Shown: piece by piece, positions 34,738 through 42,306 of the stretch
How the letters are laid out: every line of letters starts with the position of its first letter
How positions within the stretch are numbered: the stretch's first letter is position 1
NCBI GenBank assembly: GCA_024403555.1
Contig: JAKSRP010000013.1
Location: 1 to 42,306, forward strand
Reading direction: 5' to 3'
Length of the DNA: 42,306 bases
From: Lachnospiraceae bacterium
GTDB taxonomy: Bacteria; Bacillota; Clostridia; Lachnospirales; Lachnospiraceae
Translations under genes and position numbers: made by a program
Notes under the pieces: generated by a model
Database searches by the model: none
Seen by the model: the letters and a program-made list of their open reading frames with translations, nothing else
What the model was told of the DNA's origin: nothing

Positions 34738-35598
34738 TTAGTCTTCTAATGCTTCTGTCCAACCAGCAGCTTCTAATGCTTCTTTAGCACCTTCAAATGT
34801 GATCTTAGCGCATTCAGCTACACCTTTAGCTAAAAGGTTATCAGAGATAACTTCTACACCGATCTGTTTTGGAACGATACCATGATCTTTAACCATCTTT
34901 AACCAGTCAGCTGTACATCCGATACCAGGACCTTTGCCTGCAGATGGAGCAAGACGGTCATGCATAGATTCATCACGTAATACGGATGGAGCATAAGATC
35001 TTTCCCAAACGTCGTTGATCTGGATAGAACAGAATTTGTCTGCTGGAATACCTTCTAATTCTTTAACATCGATAGGTGTTCCCCATTTTACCCAGTGCCA
35101 TGTATCGATATGTAACATAGCGTTGTCACATCCGGATTCTCTTACAACATCCCAACCTTTTTTGATATCAGGAATACCAGAATATGGCATTGGTTCTACA
35201 CCGATGATGTACTTGCCAGCTCTCTGACATAATTCTTTTAATTTCTGAGCTGTGTACTCAACAGAGTAAGTTTCCATAAGACCACAGTTGATCTGTTCTA
35301 CGCCGAATAATTCACACATGTGGAAGCACATCTGTTCTTTGTATTTCTGTTCGTAAGAACGTTTTTCTTCACACCACTGAACGATGTATTCTACTTCAGA
35401 ACATACGATGCCGTATTTGTCTAAGATATCTAAGATATCCTGGTCTGTTAAACCTTCCTGTAAAGCATCAACGTATGTTTCTGCACGTAAACCGATTCCA
35501 TCGTAACCAGCTTCTGCTGCAGCTTTAACACGTTCTTCGAAAGAACACTGATCTCCAAGTGTCCAGGAACTTACTGTAATTGGCATTTTTTTAGACAT
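34738..35598 (-). CDS. Sugar phosphate isomerase/epimerase-type TIM barrel, candidate 3-dehydroshikimate dehydratase
   Basis: A 286-residue AP-endonuclease-2-family TIM barrel (xylose isomerase-like). Metal ligands of the family are visible: Glu135 (GVEPMP), Asp165 and His168 (HIDTWHW), Gln193 (SIQINDV) and Glu249 (IGVEVIS). QuiC/AsbF 3-dehydroshikimate dehydratases belong to this superfamily and use such a ligand set, and the cluster (AroE, transporter, LysR) fits that role, which would yield protocatechuate. An epimerase or isomerase on another polyol is the alternative. It is first in the operon, with a promoter at 35669-35697 and a GGAG site 8 nt from the ATG, divergent from the LysR gene. 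Confidence 0.8.
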   Translation of the reverse strand: MSKKMPITVSSWTLGDQCSFEERVKAAAEAGYDGIGLRAETYVDALQEGLTDQDILDILDKYGIVCSEVEYIVQWCEEKRSYEQKYKEQMCFHMCELFGVEQINCGLMETYSVEYTAQKLKELCQRAGKYIIGVEPMPYSGIPDIKKGWDVVRESGCDNAMLHIDTWHWVKWGTPIDVKELEGIPADKFCSIQINDVWERSYAPSVLRDESMHDRLAPSAGKGPGIGCTADWLKMVKDHGIVPKQIGVEVISDNLLAKGVAECAKITFEGAKEALEAAGWTEALED

Positions 35599-35668
35599 AA
35601 TAAAAACTCCTTTCGTTTGCCTTAAAAGCTCTCTCTTACTTTTAGGCGTTTCACTTTTTTACTATTTC

Positions 35669-35697
35669 ATTATACGATATTTTTTTCACAATAACAA
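35669..35697 (-). promoter_or_regulatory. Promoter for the TIM barrel-reductase-aroE operon
   Basis: TTGTTA (35692-35697), a 17-nt spacer and a consensus TATAAT (35669-35674) on the minus strand, about 70 nt upstream of the start codon, in the 210-nt divergent gap shared with the LysR gene. Confidence 0.7.
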
Positions 35698-35739
35698 ATC
35701 AATATTATCAAAACAATCCATAGATTTTATTAATAATTT

Positions 35740-35754
35740 ATGATATACTATCAT
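35740..35754. promoter_or_regulatory. 15-bp palindrome over the LysR -10 region
   Basis: ATGATA-TAC-TATCAT is a perfect inverted repeat and contains a TATACT -10 element for the LysR gene, 55 nt before its ATG. It could be the regulator's own binding site for autoregulation; its spacing resembles LysR-type boxes but is not a proof. Confidence 0.5.
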
Positions 35755-35808
35755 CAGAGTTTTTTACACAATTAAAACAATTATTTAGGGGCATTTTAAG
35801 GAGGAATT

Positions 35809-36693
35809 ATGAACTTATATCATCTTCGATATTTCATCGTGCTGGCTAAACTGGAGCACTATACGAAAGCCGCTGCCGAGCTTTCAATTACCCAGCCATC
35901 CCTAAGCCACGCAATCTCTTCTCTCGAACAGGAATTAGGCGTGAACCTGTTTGAAAAAGAAGGTAGAAACATCGTATTAACAAAGTATGGCAGAATGTTT
36001 TTAGCGGATGTGGAAAGGTCTATGGAGATTTTAGATTCAAGCATCCGACAGGTAAAAGCAGTTGGATCCGGAGAAGGCGTAATCGACCTTGGTTTCTTAA
36101 GAACCTTAGGTACTGATCTCATTCCAGAGATGATTCGCGGATATCAGGAAGAATATCCGGACAGAGTTGTTGATTTTCGCTTAAATACAGGGGTTACAGA
36201 GGATTTATTAGAAGGATTAAAGTCTAAAAAGTACGATATGGTCATCTGCTCAAAGCTTCCGAAACAGCCATCCGTGGAATTTATCCCGGTTGCTCAGCAG
36301 AAATTAGTCGTTGTTGTTCCCGAAGATCATCCATTGGCTTCTCGTAACAGCATCACATTATCTGAAACGATCCCATATCCACAGATTATCTTCTCTAAGC
36401 GAAGCGGTCTTCGCCCAGTTATTGATGAGCTTTTCGATGCCATCGGCGAATATCCGGAAACCGTTTATGAGATCAAGGAAGATCAGGTAATTGCAGGTTT
36501 TGTTTCCAACGGCTTTGGTATTGCAGTTGTACCAGATATGCCAATCTTAAACACTATGAAGATCAAGAAATTAGATATCGTAAGTCCAAACTGGCAGAGA
36601 ATCTTCTATCTTGCATTCTTAAAAGATAAGTATATCTCACCAGCAGCACAGACCTTTAAAAATTATATTATCGAACACAGTCTGTTAGAATAA
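35809..36693 (+). CDS. LysR-type transcriptional regulator, QuiR-like by context
   Basis: A 294-residue LysR regulator. The winged helix-turn-helix occupies residues 1-60 (YHLRYFIVLAKLEHYTKAAAELSITQPSLSHAISSLEQELG). The C-terminal two-lobed effector domain begins near residue 88. It is transcribed away from the TIM barrel operon, the standard arrangement of a LysR activator with its target. In Listeria a LysR protein (QuiR) responds to shikimate and switches on a gene set of the same content, so shikimate is the first effector to test. An AAGGAGG site lies 5 nt before the ATG. It is the only plus-strand protein gene that I accept in the window. Confidence 0.92.
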   Translation: MNLYHLRYFIVLAKLEHYTKAAAELSITQPSLSHAISSLEQELGVNLFEKEGRNIVLTKYGRMFLADVERSMEILDSSIRQVKAVGSGEGVIDLGFLRTLGTDLIPEMIRGYQEEYPDRVVDFRLNTGVTEDLLEGLKSKKYDMVICSKLPKQPSVEFIPVAQQKLVVVVPEDHPLASRNSITLSETIPYPQIIFSKRSGLRPVIDELFDAIGEYPETVYEIKEDQVIAGFVSNGFGIAVVPDMPILNTMKIKKLDIVSPNWQRIFYLAFLKDKYISPAAQTFKNYIIEHSLLE

Positions 36694-36712
36694 TCACTAT
36701 AATAATGCAAAC

Positions 36713-36756
36713 AAAAATCCCGAAGTTTCAATCGAAACTCCGGGATTTTTTATTAA
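36713..36756. terminator. Bidirectional terminator between the LysR and FGGY kinase genes
   Basis: Arms 36713-36729 and 36734-36750 form a long stem with one mismatch region and a 4-nt loop. A5 and T6 runs flank it on either side, so it can end both convergent transcripts. Confidence 0.88.
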
Positions 36757-36848
36757 AATACGGTCTTTTTCTATCTATAGATATAGCATTATCTATTAAT
36801 TTTATCTATATATGATTTCTTTCATTTTGTCAGATTTCTGTGATTTTT

Positions 36849-38390
36849 CTAACAGAGTTCTTTTAATTTTGTGAAAACGTTTGTCATATCTGTCTTAATA
36901 ATGCTTTTCTGGATGCCATATAATTGTCTATATTTTTTTGTATTGCCCGCATCCGGCTCATACTCATTGGAAATTTCCAGATAATCTTCAAGCTTTTCTT
37001 TGATATTATCTACATCCTTACTTGCAAATGCACCAAACAAGCAGTTCATATTTACTGCGCCGCCTGCTTCTTTCATTGTGATCACGCGGCTGTCTAACAT
37101 ATCCGCTTTCATCTGATTCCATAAAGTATTCGCACTTCCACCTTCTGTAATCGCAATTCGGCTAAGATCTACACCTGCACTACGATACAAATCCGTAATT
37201 TCCATATAATCATATCCAATTGCTTCTAAAACTGCACGCCACATTGTATACTGGTCCGTATCAAGCGTCATATTTAAAAAGCATCCGGTCGCATTTGCCT
37301 GTTCGCCCATGCCGCCAGTTAAATACGGAAGAAAGATGGTACCATTTGCTCCAACCGGAATCTTCTTTGCCCCTTCTGTCATCACATCATAATAAGCGCC
37401 GGATTCTTCATGCTTGCATACAGAATCCTTAAACCAGCGAAGAGCAAGACCACCCGTACGAATGTAACCCCAATAAAAATACGTATCAGGAAGAGTTCCA
37501 CTGTTAAAAATTAATCCAGTGCCGTGCTTAGACAGTTCCGGAACAATTCCTTTTGTAGAAACACAAAACATTGCACAAGTTCCGGCAACATCGACCGCAT
37601 GACCAGCCTCTAAGATACCACTTCCGATCATGGACTGCATGGTATCCCCAGCGCCACCACACACAGGAGTTCCTTCCGGTACACCCGTCGCCAGAGCCAT
37701 TTCTTTAGAAAGACCGCCAACAATATCCCAAGGTTTTACGATTTTCGGCAAATAGGATGGATCAATCCCAAGGATGCCTAGCTGATTTTCATCCCATTCT
37801 TTTTTATAAACATCATAACCAAGCCCCCACCCAGACATAGCACCCCAGTCGATGAACATATCATTTGCGGACAAGCCAGCCAAATGCGCCAGCACATATG
37901 GTGCGTTATGAATGAATTTTACGCCTCGTTCCTTAAAGTTTTCATTATTTTTCAAAAACCAACGGGCAAACATAGCCGGAAACATGCAGCTTGCATCCGC
38001 ATTTCCTGTTTTTTCGCCCCAAAGATCCAAATTCATGCTGTTGATATACTGCACATCTTCTTCTGTTCGGGAATCAAGATAGTTGATGTAAGGAGTGATG
38101 GCATTCCCATTCTCATCAACACCTGCGATACCACAGATAATTCCATCCCCCATAATAGAACGAATGTTAGCTGGATCTAACCCTTTTTCTTTCATCTGAT
38201 CCGTGCAGTCTTTCATGCATTTTACGGTTAATTCAAGATATTCATCCACATCCATCTCAACCCATCCAGGATTTGGATAGTTTAATGTAGTCGGCATGCT
38301 TTTCGCTGCCACCTGATTCATATTTTCATCGCAGATTACCACTTTTACACTCTGAGTACCTGCATCAAAACCAACATAATACTTATCCAT
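36849..38390 (-). CDS. FGGY-family carbohydrate kinase behind an FMN riboswitch
   Basis: A 513-residue FGGY kinase, which phosphorylates a sugar or polyol with ATP. The N-terminal phosphate loop is GFDAGTQSVK (7-16); the catalytic Asp249 is in GGAGDT; the C-terminal ATPase half includes ITEGGSANTLWNQMKADML. It is XylB-like in general form, but substrate is not readable (xylulose, ribulose, ribitol and others are possible). The frame is open to 38426, but ATG 38390 with AAAGGAG about 9 nt upstream is the start. It is the only gene between an FMN riboswitch with its terminator and the convergent LysR gene. Confidence 0.9.
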   Translation of the reverse strand: MDKYYVGFDAGTQSVKVVICDENMNQVAAKSMPTTLNYPNPGWVEMDVDEYLELTVKCMKDCTDQMKEKGLDPANIRSIMGDGIICGIAGVDENGNAITPYINYLDSRTEEDVQYINSMNLDLWGEKTGNADASCMFPAMFARWFLKNNENFKERGVKFIHNAPYVLAHLAGLSANDMFIDWGAMSGWGLGYDVYKKEWDENQLGILGIDPSYLPKIVKPWDIVGGLSKEMALATGVPEGTPVCGGAGDTMQSMIGSGILEAGHAVDVAGTCAMFCVSTKGIVPELSKHGTGLIFNSGTLPDTYFYWGYIRTGGLALRWFKDSVCKHEESGAYYDVMTEGAKKIPVGANGTIFLPYLTGGMGEQANATGCFLNMTLDTDQYTMWRAVLEAIGYDYMEITDLYRSAGVDLSRIAITEGGSANTLWNQMKADMLDSRVITMKEAGGAVNMNCLFGAFASKDVDNIKEKLEDYLEISNEYEPDAGNTKKYRQLYGIQKSIIKTDMTNVFTKLKELC

Positions 38391-38486
38391 AAAAAAATGC
38401 TCCTTTCTTAGTATCTTCAATGACATGTTACCAATTAGAGAGCATATATTTTTTTATTTCGCGATTATTAACATTCATATAAATGA

Positions 38487-38515
38487 AAATAGCTCTGAAC
38501 TGTGATGCTCAGAGC
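38487..38515 (-). terminator. Expression-platform terminator of the FMN riboswitch
   Basis: GCTCTGA (38492-38498) pairs with TCAGAGC (38509-38515) around a 10-nt loop, followed on the minus strand by TATTTTC. It lies about 35 nt after the riboswitch aptamer and 100 nt before the kinase start, as expected for transcriptional control. Confidence 0.65.
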
Positions 38516-38549
38516 CATAAATATCATATCATAATCTTCCACGATTACT

Positions 38550-38665
38550 CTCTTCTCTCATCCAGACTATACTGTCGGTTCCGGAATCACACCGGATCAT
38601 GCCTTTCGGCTCGCGGACTCACTTACGCATACCGCCGGTCGGGAATCACACCCTGCCCTGAAGAA
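38550..38665 (-). promoter_or_regulatory. FMN riboswitch (RFN element)
   Basis: Read on the minus strand, the conserved RFN blocks occur in order: CAGGGCAGGGTG, TTCCCGACCGGCGGTA, GAGTCCGCGAGCC, a GATCCGGTG...TTCCGG hairpin, then CCGACAGTATAGTCTGGATG and GAGAAGA closing stem P1 with the 5' TTCTTC. All six arms can be drawn. It senses flavin mononucleotide. A TATAAT -10 (38687-38692) lies just upstream. The gene controlled is the FGGY kinase, not a riboflavin synthesis or transport gene. Confidence 0.95.
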
Positions 38666-38723
38666 ATATGTAATTATTATTCCTTTATTATAATACTTTA
38701 CTAATCGTGTTTTGTAAAGTCTT

Positions 38724-40148
38724 TTACTTTGTATTCTTCTTTTTCGATGGCTTTGGTTCGTAGCCTTCGGCATACTTAAATTTAAGGCCTTCACCTGTTC
38801 CACCCACACCAAATGCTTCTGTACTGTCTGGTTTTAATACAACACCAACGGTCTGGAAAATAAGCTGAATATCTCTTAAAATATTATAATTTTCAATATA
38901 CATGATATCCATCACTAATTTATCTTTTGGAGTCGTATTATATTTACCAGCAATCTGCGCATAACCGGTGAGCCCGCCTTTCACACGAAGACGATATCTA
39001 AATTCAGGAAGCTGTTCTTCGTATGCATTCACGTTCTCGATCATCTCCGGACGTGGTCCAACAAAGGACATATCGCCCTTTAAAATATTAATGAGCTGTG
39101 GAAGTTCATCAATACGTGTCTTTCTAAGAAAATGTCCTGGTTTTGTGATTCGGTCGTCATCTTTTTGTGCAGATTTATTCTCAACATTCTGCTTCATGGT
39201 TCGAAATTTATAAACTTCAAAGATTCGGCCATTTAAGGTTGCTCTCTTCTGTTTAAAAAAGACCGGACCGCCATCAAAACGCTTGATTGCAATCGCTGCA
39301 ATAATACCAATCGGAAGTGCAAAAATACCACCAAATAATACAAGGGCAAGGTCTAAGCATCGTTTCATAAAACGCTGTTCAATACGAAGTCCATCCGCTT
39401 TGTAATTCAGGAAGGATACATCATCAAGCATATAATACTCAGAGTTTACTTCGATAATGTCATGTAATTCCGGGTTATAATAGATGTTGATATTTTCTTT
39501 ATAACAGAATCTTACGATTTCTGTTCGCTTCTCAATCGGAACATCATAGAGAAATACGGTATCATAATCCTTAATCAGACTGCAAATGTCTTTCTCATGG
39601 TAATCAAAAGCAGCTTCTGGTTTGTACTGCTTTTTATATTTTGAAATAACTCGCATGATCATATTGAGTTTTTTCTGACTAGAAGTAACAATACAGCTTT
39701 TTTCTGGTTTATTAATCGCAAAGAATAATTCATTACCGCCATAAGTAAAGATTGCAATCATCAATACCTGCATTACAAACACTGCTAAAAGCCAGCTGAT
39801 ACTACGAAGTCGGAATGCATAAACACTCGCAGCATTCGTTCTCATGATCATCAGTTCCACATAAGTAATTGCATCCGTAAAGAAGGTTGCTAAAGCCATG
39901 GATGTAATAATCGGTTTACTCTTCTTTCTTCCGATTGCAAAACCACCATAGATTGACACAAAAAGGAAGATACTGATGATAAAGGTAACCGAACAGATAC
40001 CCAATGTTCTAGAAAGTGTCGTCAACGCATGGTTTTCCTTGCCAAGACCAATTAAAAAGGTTCCTAAAAGTCCAAGATAAAGAAGAATCTTTAATCCAAT
40101 CCAGATAGGAGAATCCCATCTGCGTTCTTTTTTCATTAATTCCTGCAT
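38724..40148 (-). CDS. Polyprenyl-phosphate sugar-1-phosphate transferase (exopolysaccharide initiation)
   Basis: A 474-residue membrane protein of the WbaP/CpsE type. Four or five N-terminal helices (residues 15-130) lead to a CoA-binding-like domain (about 145-255) and the bacterial sugar transferase domain: KRCLDLALVLFGGIFALPIGI, VYKFRTM, KTRIDELPQLINILKGDMSFVGPRPE and VKGGLTGYAQIAGKYN. It attaches the first sugar phosphate to undecaprenyl phosphate for capsule or exopolysaccharide. No other polysaccharide genes follow; it stands alone with its own consensus promoter. A second ATG 12 nt downstream is also possible. Confidence 0.93.
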   Translation of the reverse strand: MQELMKKERRWDSPIWIGLKILLYLGLLGTFLIGLGKENHALTTLSRTLGICSVTFIISIFLFVSIYGGFAIGRKKSKPIITSMALATFFTDAITYVELMIMRTNAASVYAFRLRSISWLLAVFVMQVLMIAIFTYGGNELFFAINKPEKSCIVTSSQKKLNMIMRVISKYKKQYKPEAAFDYHEKDICSLIKDYDTVFLYDVPIEKRTEIVRFCYKENINIYYNPELHDIIEVNSEYYMLDDVSFLNYKADGLRIEQRFMKRCLDLALVLFGGIFALPIGIIAAIAIKRFDGGPVFFKQKRATLNGRIFEVYKFRTMKQNVENKSAQKDDDRITKPGHFLRKTRIDELPQLINILKGDMSFVGPRPEMIENVNAYEEQLPEFRYRLRVKGGLTGYAQIAGKYNTTPKDKLVMDIMYIENYNILRDIQLIFQTVGVVLKPDSTEAFGVGGTGEGLKFKYAEGYEPKPSKKKNTK

Positions 40149-40177
40149 AATACACCACCGTATTCATTCTAAAATTT

Positions 40178-40193
40178 GTCTGAATAATCAGAC
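40178..40193 (-). promoter_or_regulatory. Short hairpin at the start of the sugar-transferase leader
   Basis: GTCTGA and TCAGAC (40178-40193) form a 6-bp stem with a 4-nt loop, followed on the minus strand by AAATTTT. It would lie at the extreme 5' end of the transcript, about 8 nt from the predicted start site, and may stabilise the mRNA. Confidence 0.4.
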
Positions 40194-40206
40194 TATCGCT
40201 AGCATA

Positions 40207-40235
40207 ATTATACTATTCTACAGAAATATTGTCAA
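40207..40235 (-). promoter_or_regulatory. Consensus sigma-A promoter for the sugar transferase gene
   Basis: TTGACA (40230-40235), a 17-nt spacer and TATAAT (40207-40212): a perfect match to both hexamers on the minus strand. Confidence 0.88.
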
Positions 40236-40244
40236 AAAGAGATG

Positions 40245-40278
40245 AAAAAAATCCCCCAGGAATTACTTCCTGAGGGAT
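40245..40278 (-). terminator. Terminator after ppdK
   Basis: Arms 40251-40262 and 40267-40278 form a 12-bp stem (one G-T pair) with a TTAC loop, followed on the minus strand by six T. It lies about 40 nt after the ppdK stop. Confidence 0.9.
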
Positions 40279-40316
40279 TAAATAATCATTTATTATTTTG
40301 ACCTGTATGGCGGTTC

Positions 40317-42305
40317 TTATTTCTGTGCGATTGCTGCCTGAGCTGCTGCTAAACGAGCAATTGGTACACGGAATGGAGAACAAGATACATAGTCTAAACC
40401 AATCTTGTTGCAGAATTCTACAGAAGATGGGTCTCCACCATGTTCACCACAGATACCGATGTGAAGAGCTTTGTTAACTGGCTTACCAAGTTTGATAGCC
40501 ATTTCCATTAACTTACCAACACCGTTCTGGTCTAATTTAGCAAATGGATCGTTTTCGTAGATCTTGCTGTCATAGTAAGCATTTAAGAACTTACCAGCAT
40601 CGTCACGGGAGAAACCAAATGCCATCTGTGTTAAGTCGTTTGTACCGAAGCAGAAGAAGTCAGCTTCTGCAGCGATTTCGTCAGCTGTAAGAGCTGCTCT
40701 TGGGATTTCGATCATTGTACCAACTTCGTAATCAAGAGCTGCACCAAGTGCTTTGATTTCAGCGTCAGCTGCGTCTACAACGTATTTCTTAACAACTTTT
40801 AATTCTTTTACATCACCTACTAATGGGATCATGATTTCAGGTTTGATATCCCAGTCTGGGTGTTTTTTCTTTGTATTTAATGCAGCACGGATAACTGCTT
40901 TTGTCTGCATAACAGCGATTTCTGGGTATGTTACAGCAAGACGGCATCCACGATGACCCATCATTGGGTTGAATTCATGTAAGCTTTCGATGATAGCTTT
41001 GATTTCTTCTACTGTTTTACCCTGAGCATCTGCTAATTTAGCGATATCAGCTTCTTCTGTTGGAACGAATTCATGTAATGGTGGATCTAAGAAACGAATT
41101 GTTACTGGGCATCCTTCTAATGCTTCGTATAATTCTTCAAAGTCACCCTGCTGGTATGGAAGGATCTTTTCAAGAGCTTCTTCTCTTCCTTCTTTTGTAT
41201 CAGCACAGATCATTTCACGGAAAGCAGCGATTCTGTCTTCTTCGAAGAACATATGCTCTGTACGGCAAAGACCGATACCTTCAGCACCTAATTCACGAGC
41301 TTTCTTAGCATCTGCAGGTGTATCAGCATTTGTACGAACTTTCATTGTACGGAACTTGTCAGCCCATCCCATGATACGTCCGAATTCACCAGCGATCTTA
41401 GCATCTACTGTCATGATAATGCCATCATAGATGTTACCTGTAGAACCATCGATGGAGATGAAGTCACCTTCGTTGTAGATTCTTCCGCCTAAAGCGAATC
41501 TCTTATTAGCTTCGTCCATGTTGATGTCACCACAACCAGATACACAACATGTACCCATACCACGTGCTACTACAGCAGCGTGAGATGTCATACCACCACG
41601 AACTGTTAAGATACCCTGAGCAGATTTCATACCAGTGATATCTTCTGGAGATGTTTCAAGACGAACTAAGATAACTTTTTCGCCTTTAGCAGCCCATACT
41701 ACAGCATCTTCAGCTGTAAATACTACTTTACCACAAGCAGCCCCTGGAGAAGCTCCAAGACCTTTACCGATTGGTGTTGCAGCTTTTAATGCAGCAGCAT
41801 CAAACTGTGGATGTAATAATGTATCTAAGTTACGAGGATCGATCATAGCTACAGCTTCTTCTTCTGTTCTCATGCCTTCATCTACTAAGTCACAAGCGAT
41901 CTTTAAAGCAGCCTGAGCTGTTCTCTTACCATTACGTGTCTGTAACATGAATAATTTTCTATCCTGGATTGTGAATTCCATATCCTGCATATCGCGGTAG
42001 TGGTTTTCAAGAATAGAACATACTTCGATGAACTGATCATATACTTCTGGCATTACACCTTTTAAGGAAGCGATTGGCTGTGGTGTACGAACACCAGCTA
42101 CTACGTCTTCACCCTGAGCGTTCATTAAGAATTCACCCATTAATTTCTTTTCGCCTGTAGCAGGGTCACGTGTAAATGCTACACCAGTACCGGATTCATC
42201 AGACCAGTTACCGAATGCCATTTCCTGTACGTTAACAGCTGTACCCCAGGAATAAGGGATATCGTTGTCACGACGGTAAACGTTAGCACGAGGGTTATCC
42301 CAGGA
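40317..42305 (-). CDS. ppdK: Pyruvate, phosphate dikinase (5' end outside the window)
   Basis: The C-terminal 662 residues of PPDK, which interconverts pyruvate, ATP and phosphate with PEP, AMP and pyrophosphate, a key glycolytic/gluconeogenic step in anaerobes. The frame stays open to the window edge, reading RRDNDIPYSWGTAVNVQEM before the first internal ATG at 42221, so that ATG is not the start. Visible are the end of the nucleotide-binding domain (SGTGVAFTRDP), the phosphohistidine swivel (GGMTSHAAVVARGMG) and the PEP/pyruvate barrel ending in ICGEHGGDPSSVEF. About 210 residues are missing at the N terminus. A strong terminator follows. Confidence 0.97.
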   Translation of the reverse strand, partial: SWDNPRANVYRRDNDIPYSWGTAVNVQEMAFGNWSDESGTGVAFTRDPATGEKKLMGEFLMNAQGEDVVAGVRTPQPIASLKGVMPEVYDQFIEVCSILENHYRDMQDMEFTIQDRKLFMLQTRNGKRTAQAALKIACDLVDEGMRTEEEAVAMIDPRNLDTLLHPQFDAAALKAATPIGKGLGASPGAACGKVVFTAEDAVVWAAKGEKVILVRLETSPEDITGMKSAQGILTVRGGMTSHAAVVARGMGTCCVSGCGDINMDEANKRFALGGRIYNEGDFISIDGSTGNIYDGIIMTVDAKIAGEFGRIMGWADKFRTMKVRTNADTPADAKKARELGAEGIGLCRTEHMFFEEDRIAAFREMICADTKEGREEALEKILPYQQGDFEELYEALEGCPVTIRFLDPPLHEFVPTEEADIAKLADAQGKTVEEIKAIIESLHEFNPMMGHRGCRLAVTYPEIAVMQTKAVIRAALNTKKKHPDWDIKPEIMIPLVGDVKELKVVKKYVVDAADAEIKALGAALDYEVGTMIEIPRAALTADEIAAEADFFCFGTNDLTQMAFGFSRDDAGKFLNAYYDSKIYENDPFAKLDQNGVGKLMEMAIKLGKPVNKALHIGICGEHGGDPSSVEFCNKIGLDYVSCSPFRVPIARLAAAQAAIAQK

Positions 42306-42306
42306 A

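Noticed and set aside
36849-38390. The FGGY kinase as part of the shikimate/quinate operon
   Set aside because: It is convergent with the LysR gene, separated by a bidirectional terminator, and has its own riboswitch-controlled promoter.
40317-42221. Taking ATG 42221 as the start of ppdK
   Set aside because: The conserved PPDK sequence continues in frame upstream to the window edge, so the gene is cut by the window, not naturally short.

Overview
This window looks like chromosomal DNA of an anaerobic, low-GC Firmicute of class Clostridia, most likely a gut Lachnospiraceae. The reasons are the Firmicute gene set (RecU, RbgA, an Ic-type aspartate aminotransferase, PPDK, a small alarmone synthetase), strong AGGAGG-type ribosome binding sites and an A/T-rich composition. 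Apart from one tRNA-Leu and one LysR regulator, every gene is on the minus strand, as expected for one replichore with transcription and replication co-directional.

Right to left (the direction of transcription), the window begins with a pyruvate phosphate dikinase cut by the window edge and a polyprenyl-phosphate sugar transferase with a consensus promoter. Next comes an FMN riboswitch whose only downstream gene is an FGGY-family sugar kinase, an unusual pairing. The kinase converges on a LysR-type regulator. The regulator is divergent from a four-gene set: an AP-endonuclease-2-type TIM barrel, a FadH-like FMN/FAD/4Fe-4S enoate reductase, a shikimate dehydrogenase paralogue and an MFS transporter. 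This content matches the QuiR-controlled shikimate/quinate genes I recall from Listeria, so I read it as a shikimate/quinate utilisation locus with the TIM barrel as candidate 3-dehydroshikimate dehydratase. The aroE-MFS gap (317 nt) is packed with palindromes.

The rest is core housekeeping. Positions 29.6-25.1 kb carry rimM, trmD, rplS (own promoter and probable L19 leader), lepB, rbgA, rnhB, YraN and pgeF. Positions 24.2-20.2 kb carry der, plsY, the aminotransferase and rnhA. Positions 20.1-11.1 kb hold a long tightly packed run: alarmone synthetase, an rRNA m5C methyltransferase, two pseudouridine synthases, YgiQ, an SDR, recU, YicC, gmk and rpoZ. It is followed by an odd sigma-70-like protein lacking region 4, a small membrane protein and glf. 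A tRNA-Leu(CAA) converges on glf with a shared bidirectional terminator. Positions 8.6-6.0 kb encode an LCP-family cell-wall protein, a putative lipoprotein and a zinc-finger membrane protein that resembles an anti-sigma factor but has no adjacent sigma gene. Positions 5.9-0.1 kb carry polA, coaE, a YycJ-like metallo-hydrolase, an ACT-domain protein and a PFL/UPF0210 protein, closed by a strong terminator.

A recurring feature is a terminator-like hairpin immediately in front of the ribosome binding site of a co-directional gene (polA, the sigma-like gene, rnhB, lepB, aroE), with no obvious room for a new promoter. This suggests partial termination as a dosage device. I see no rRNA, CRISPR array, insertion sequence or prophage.
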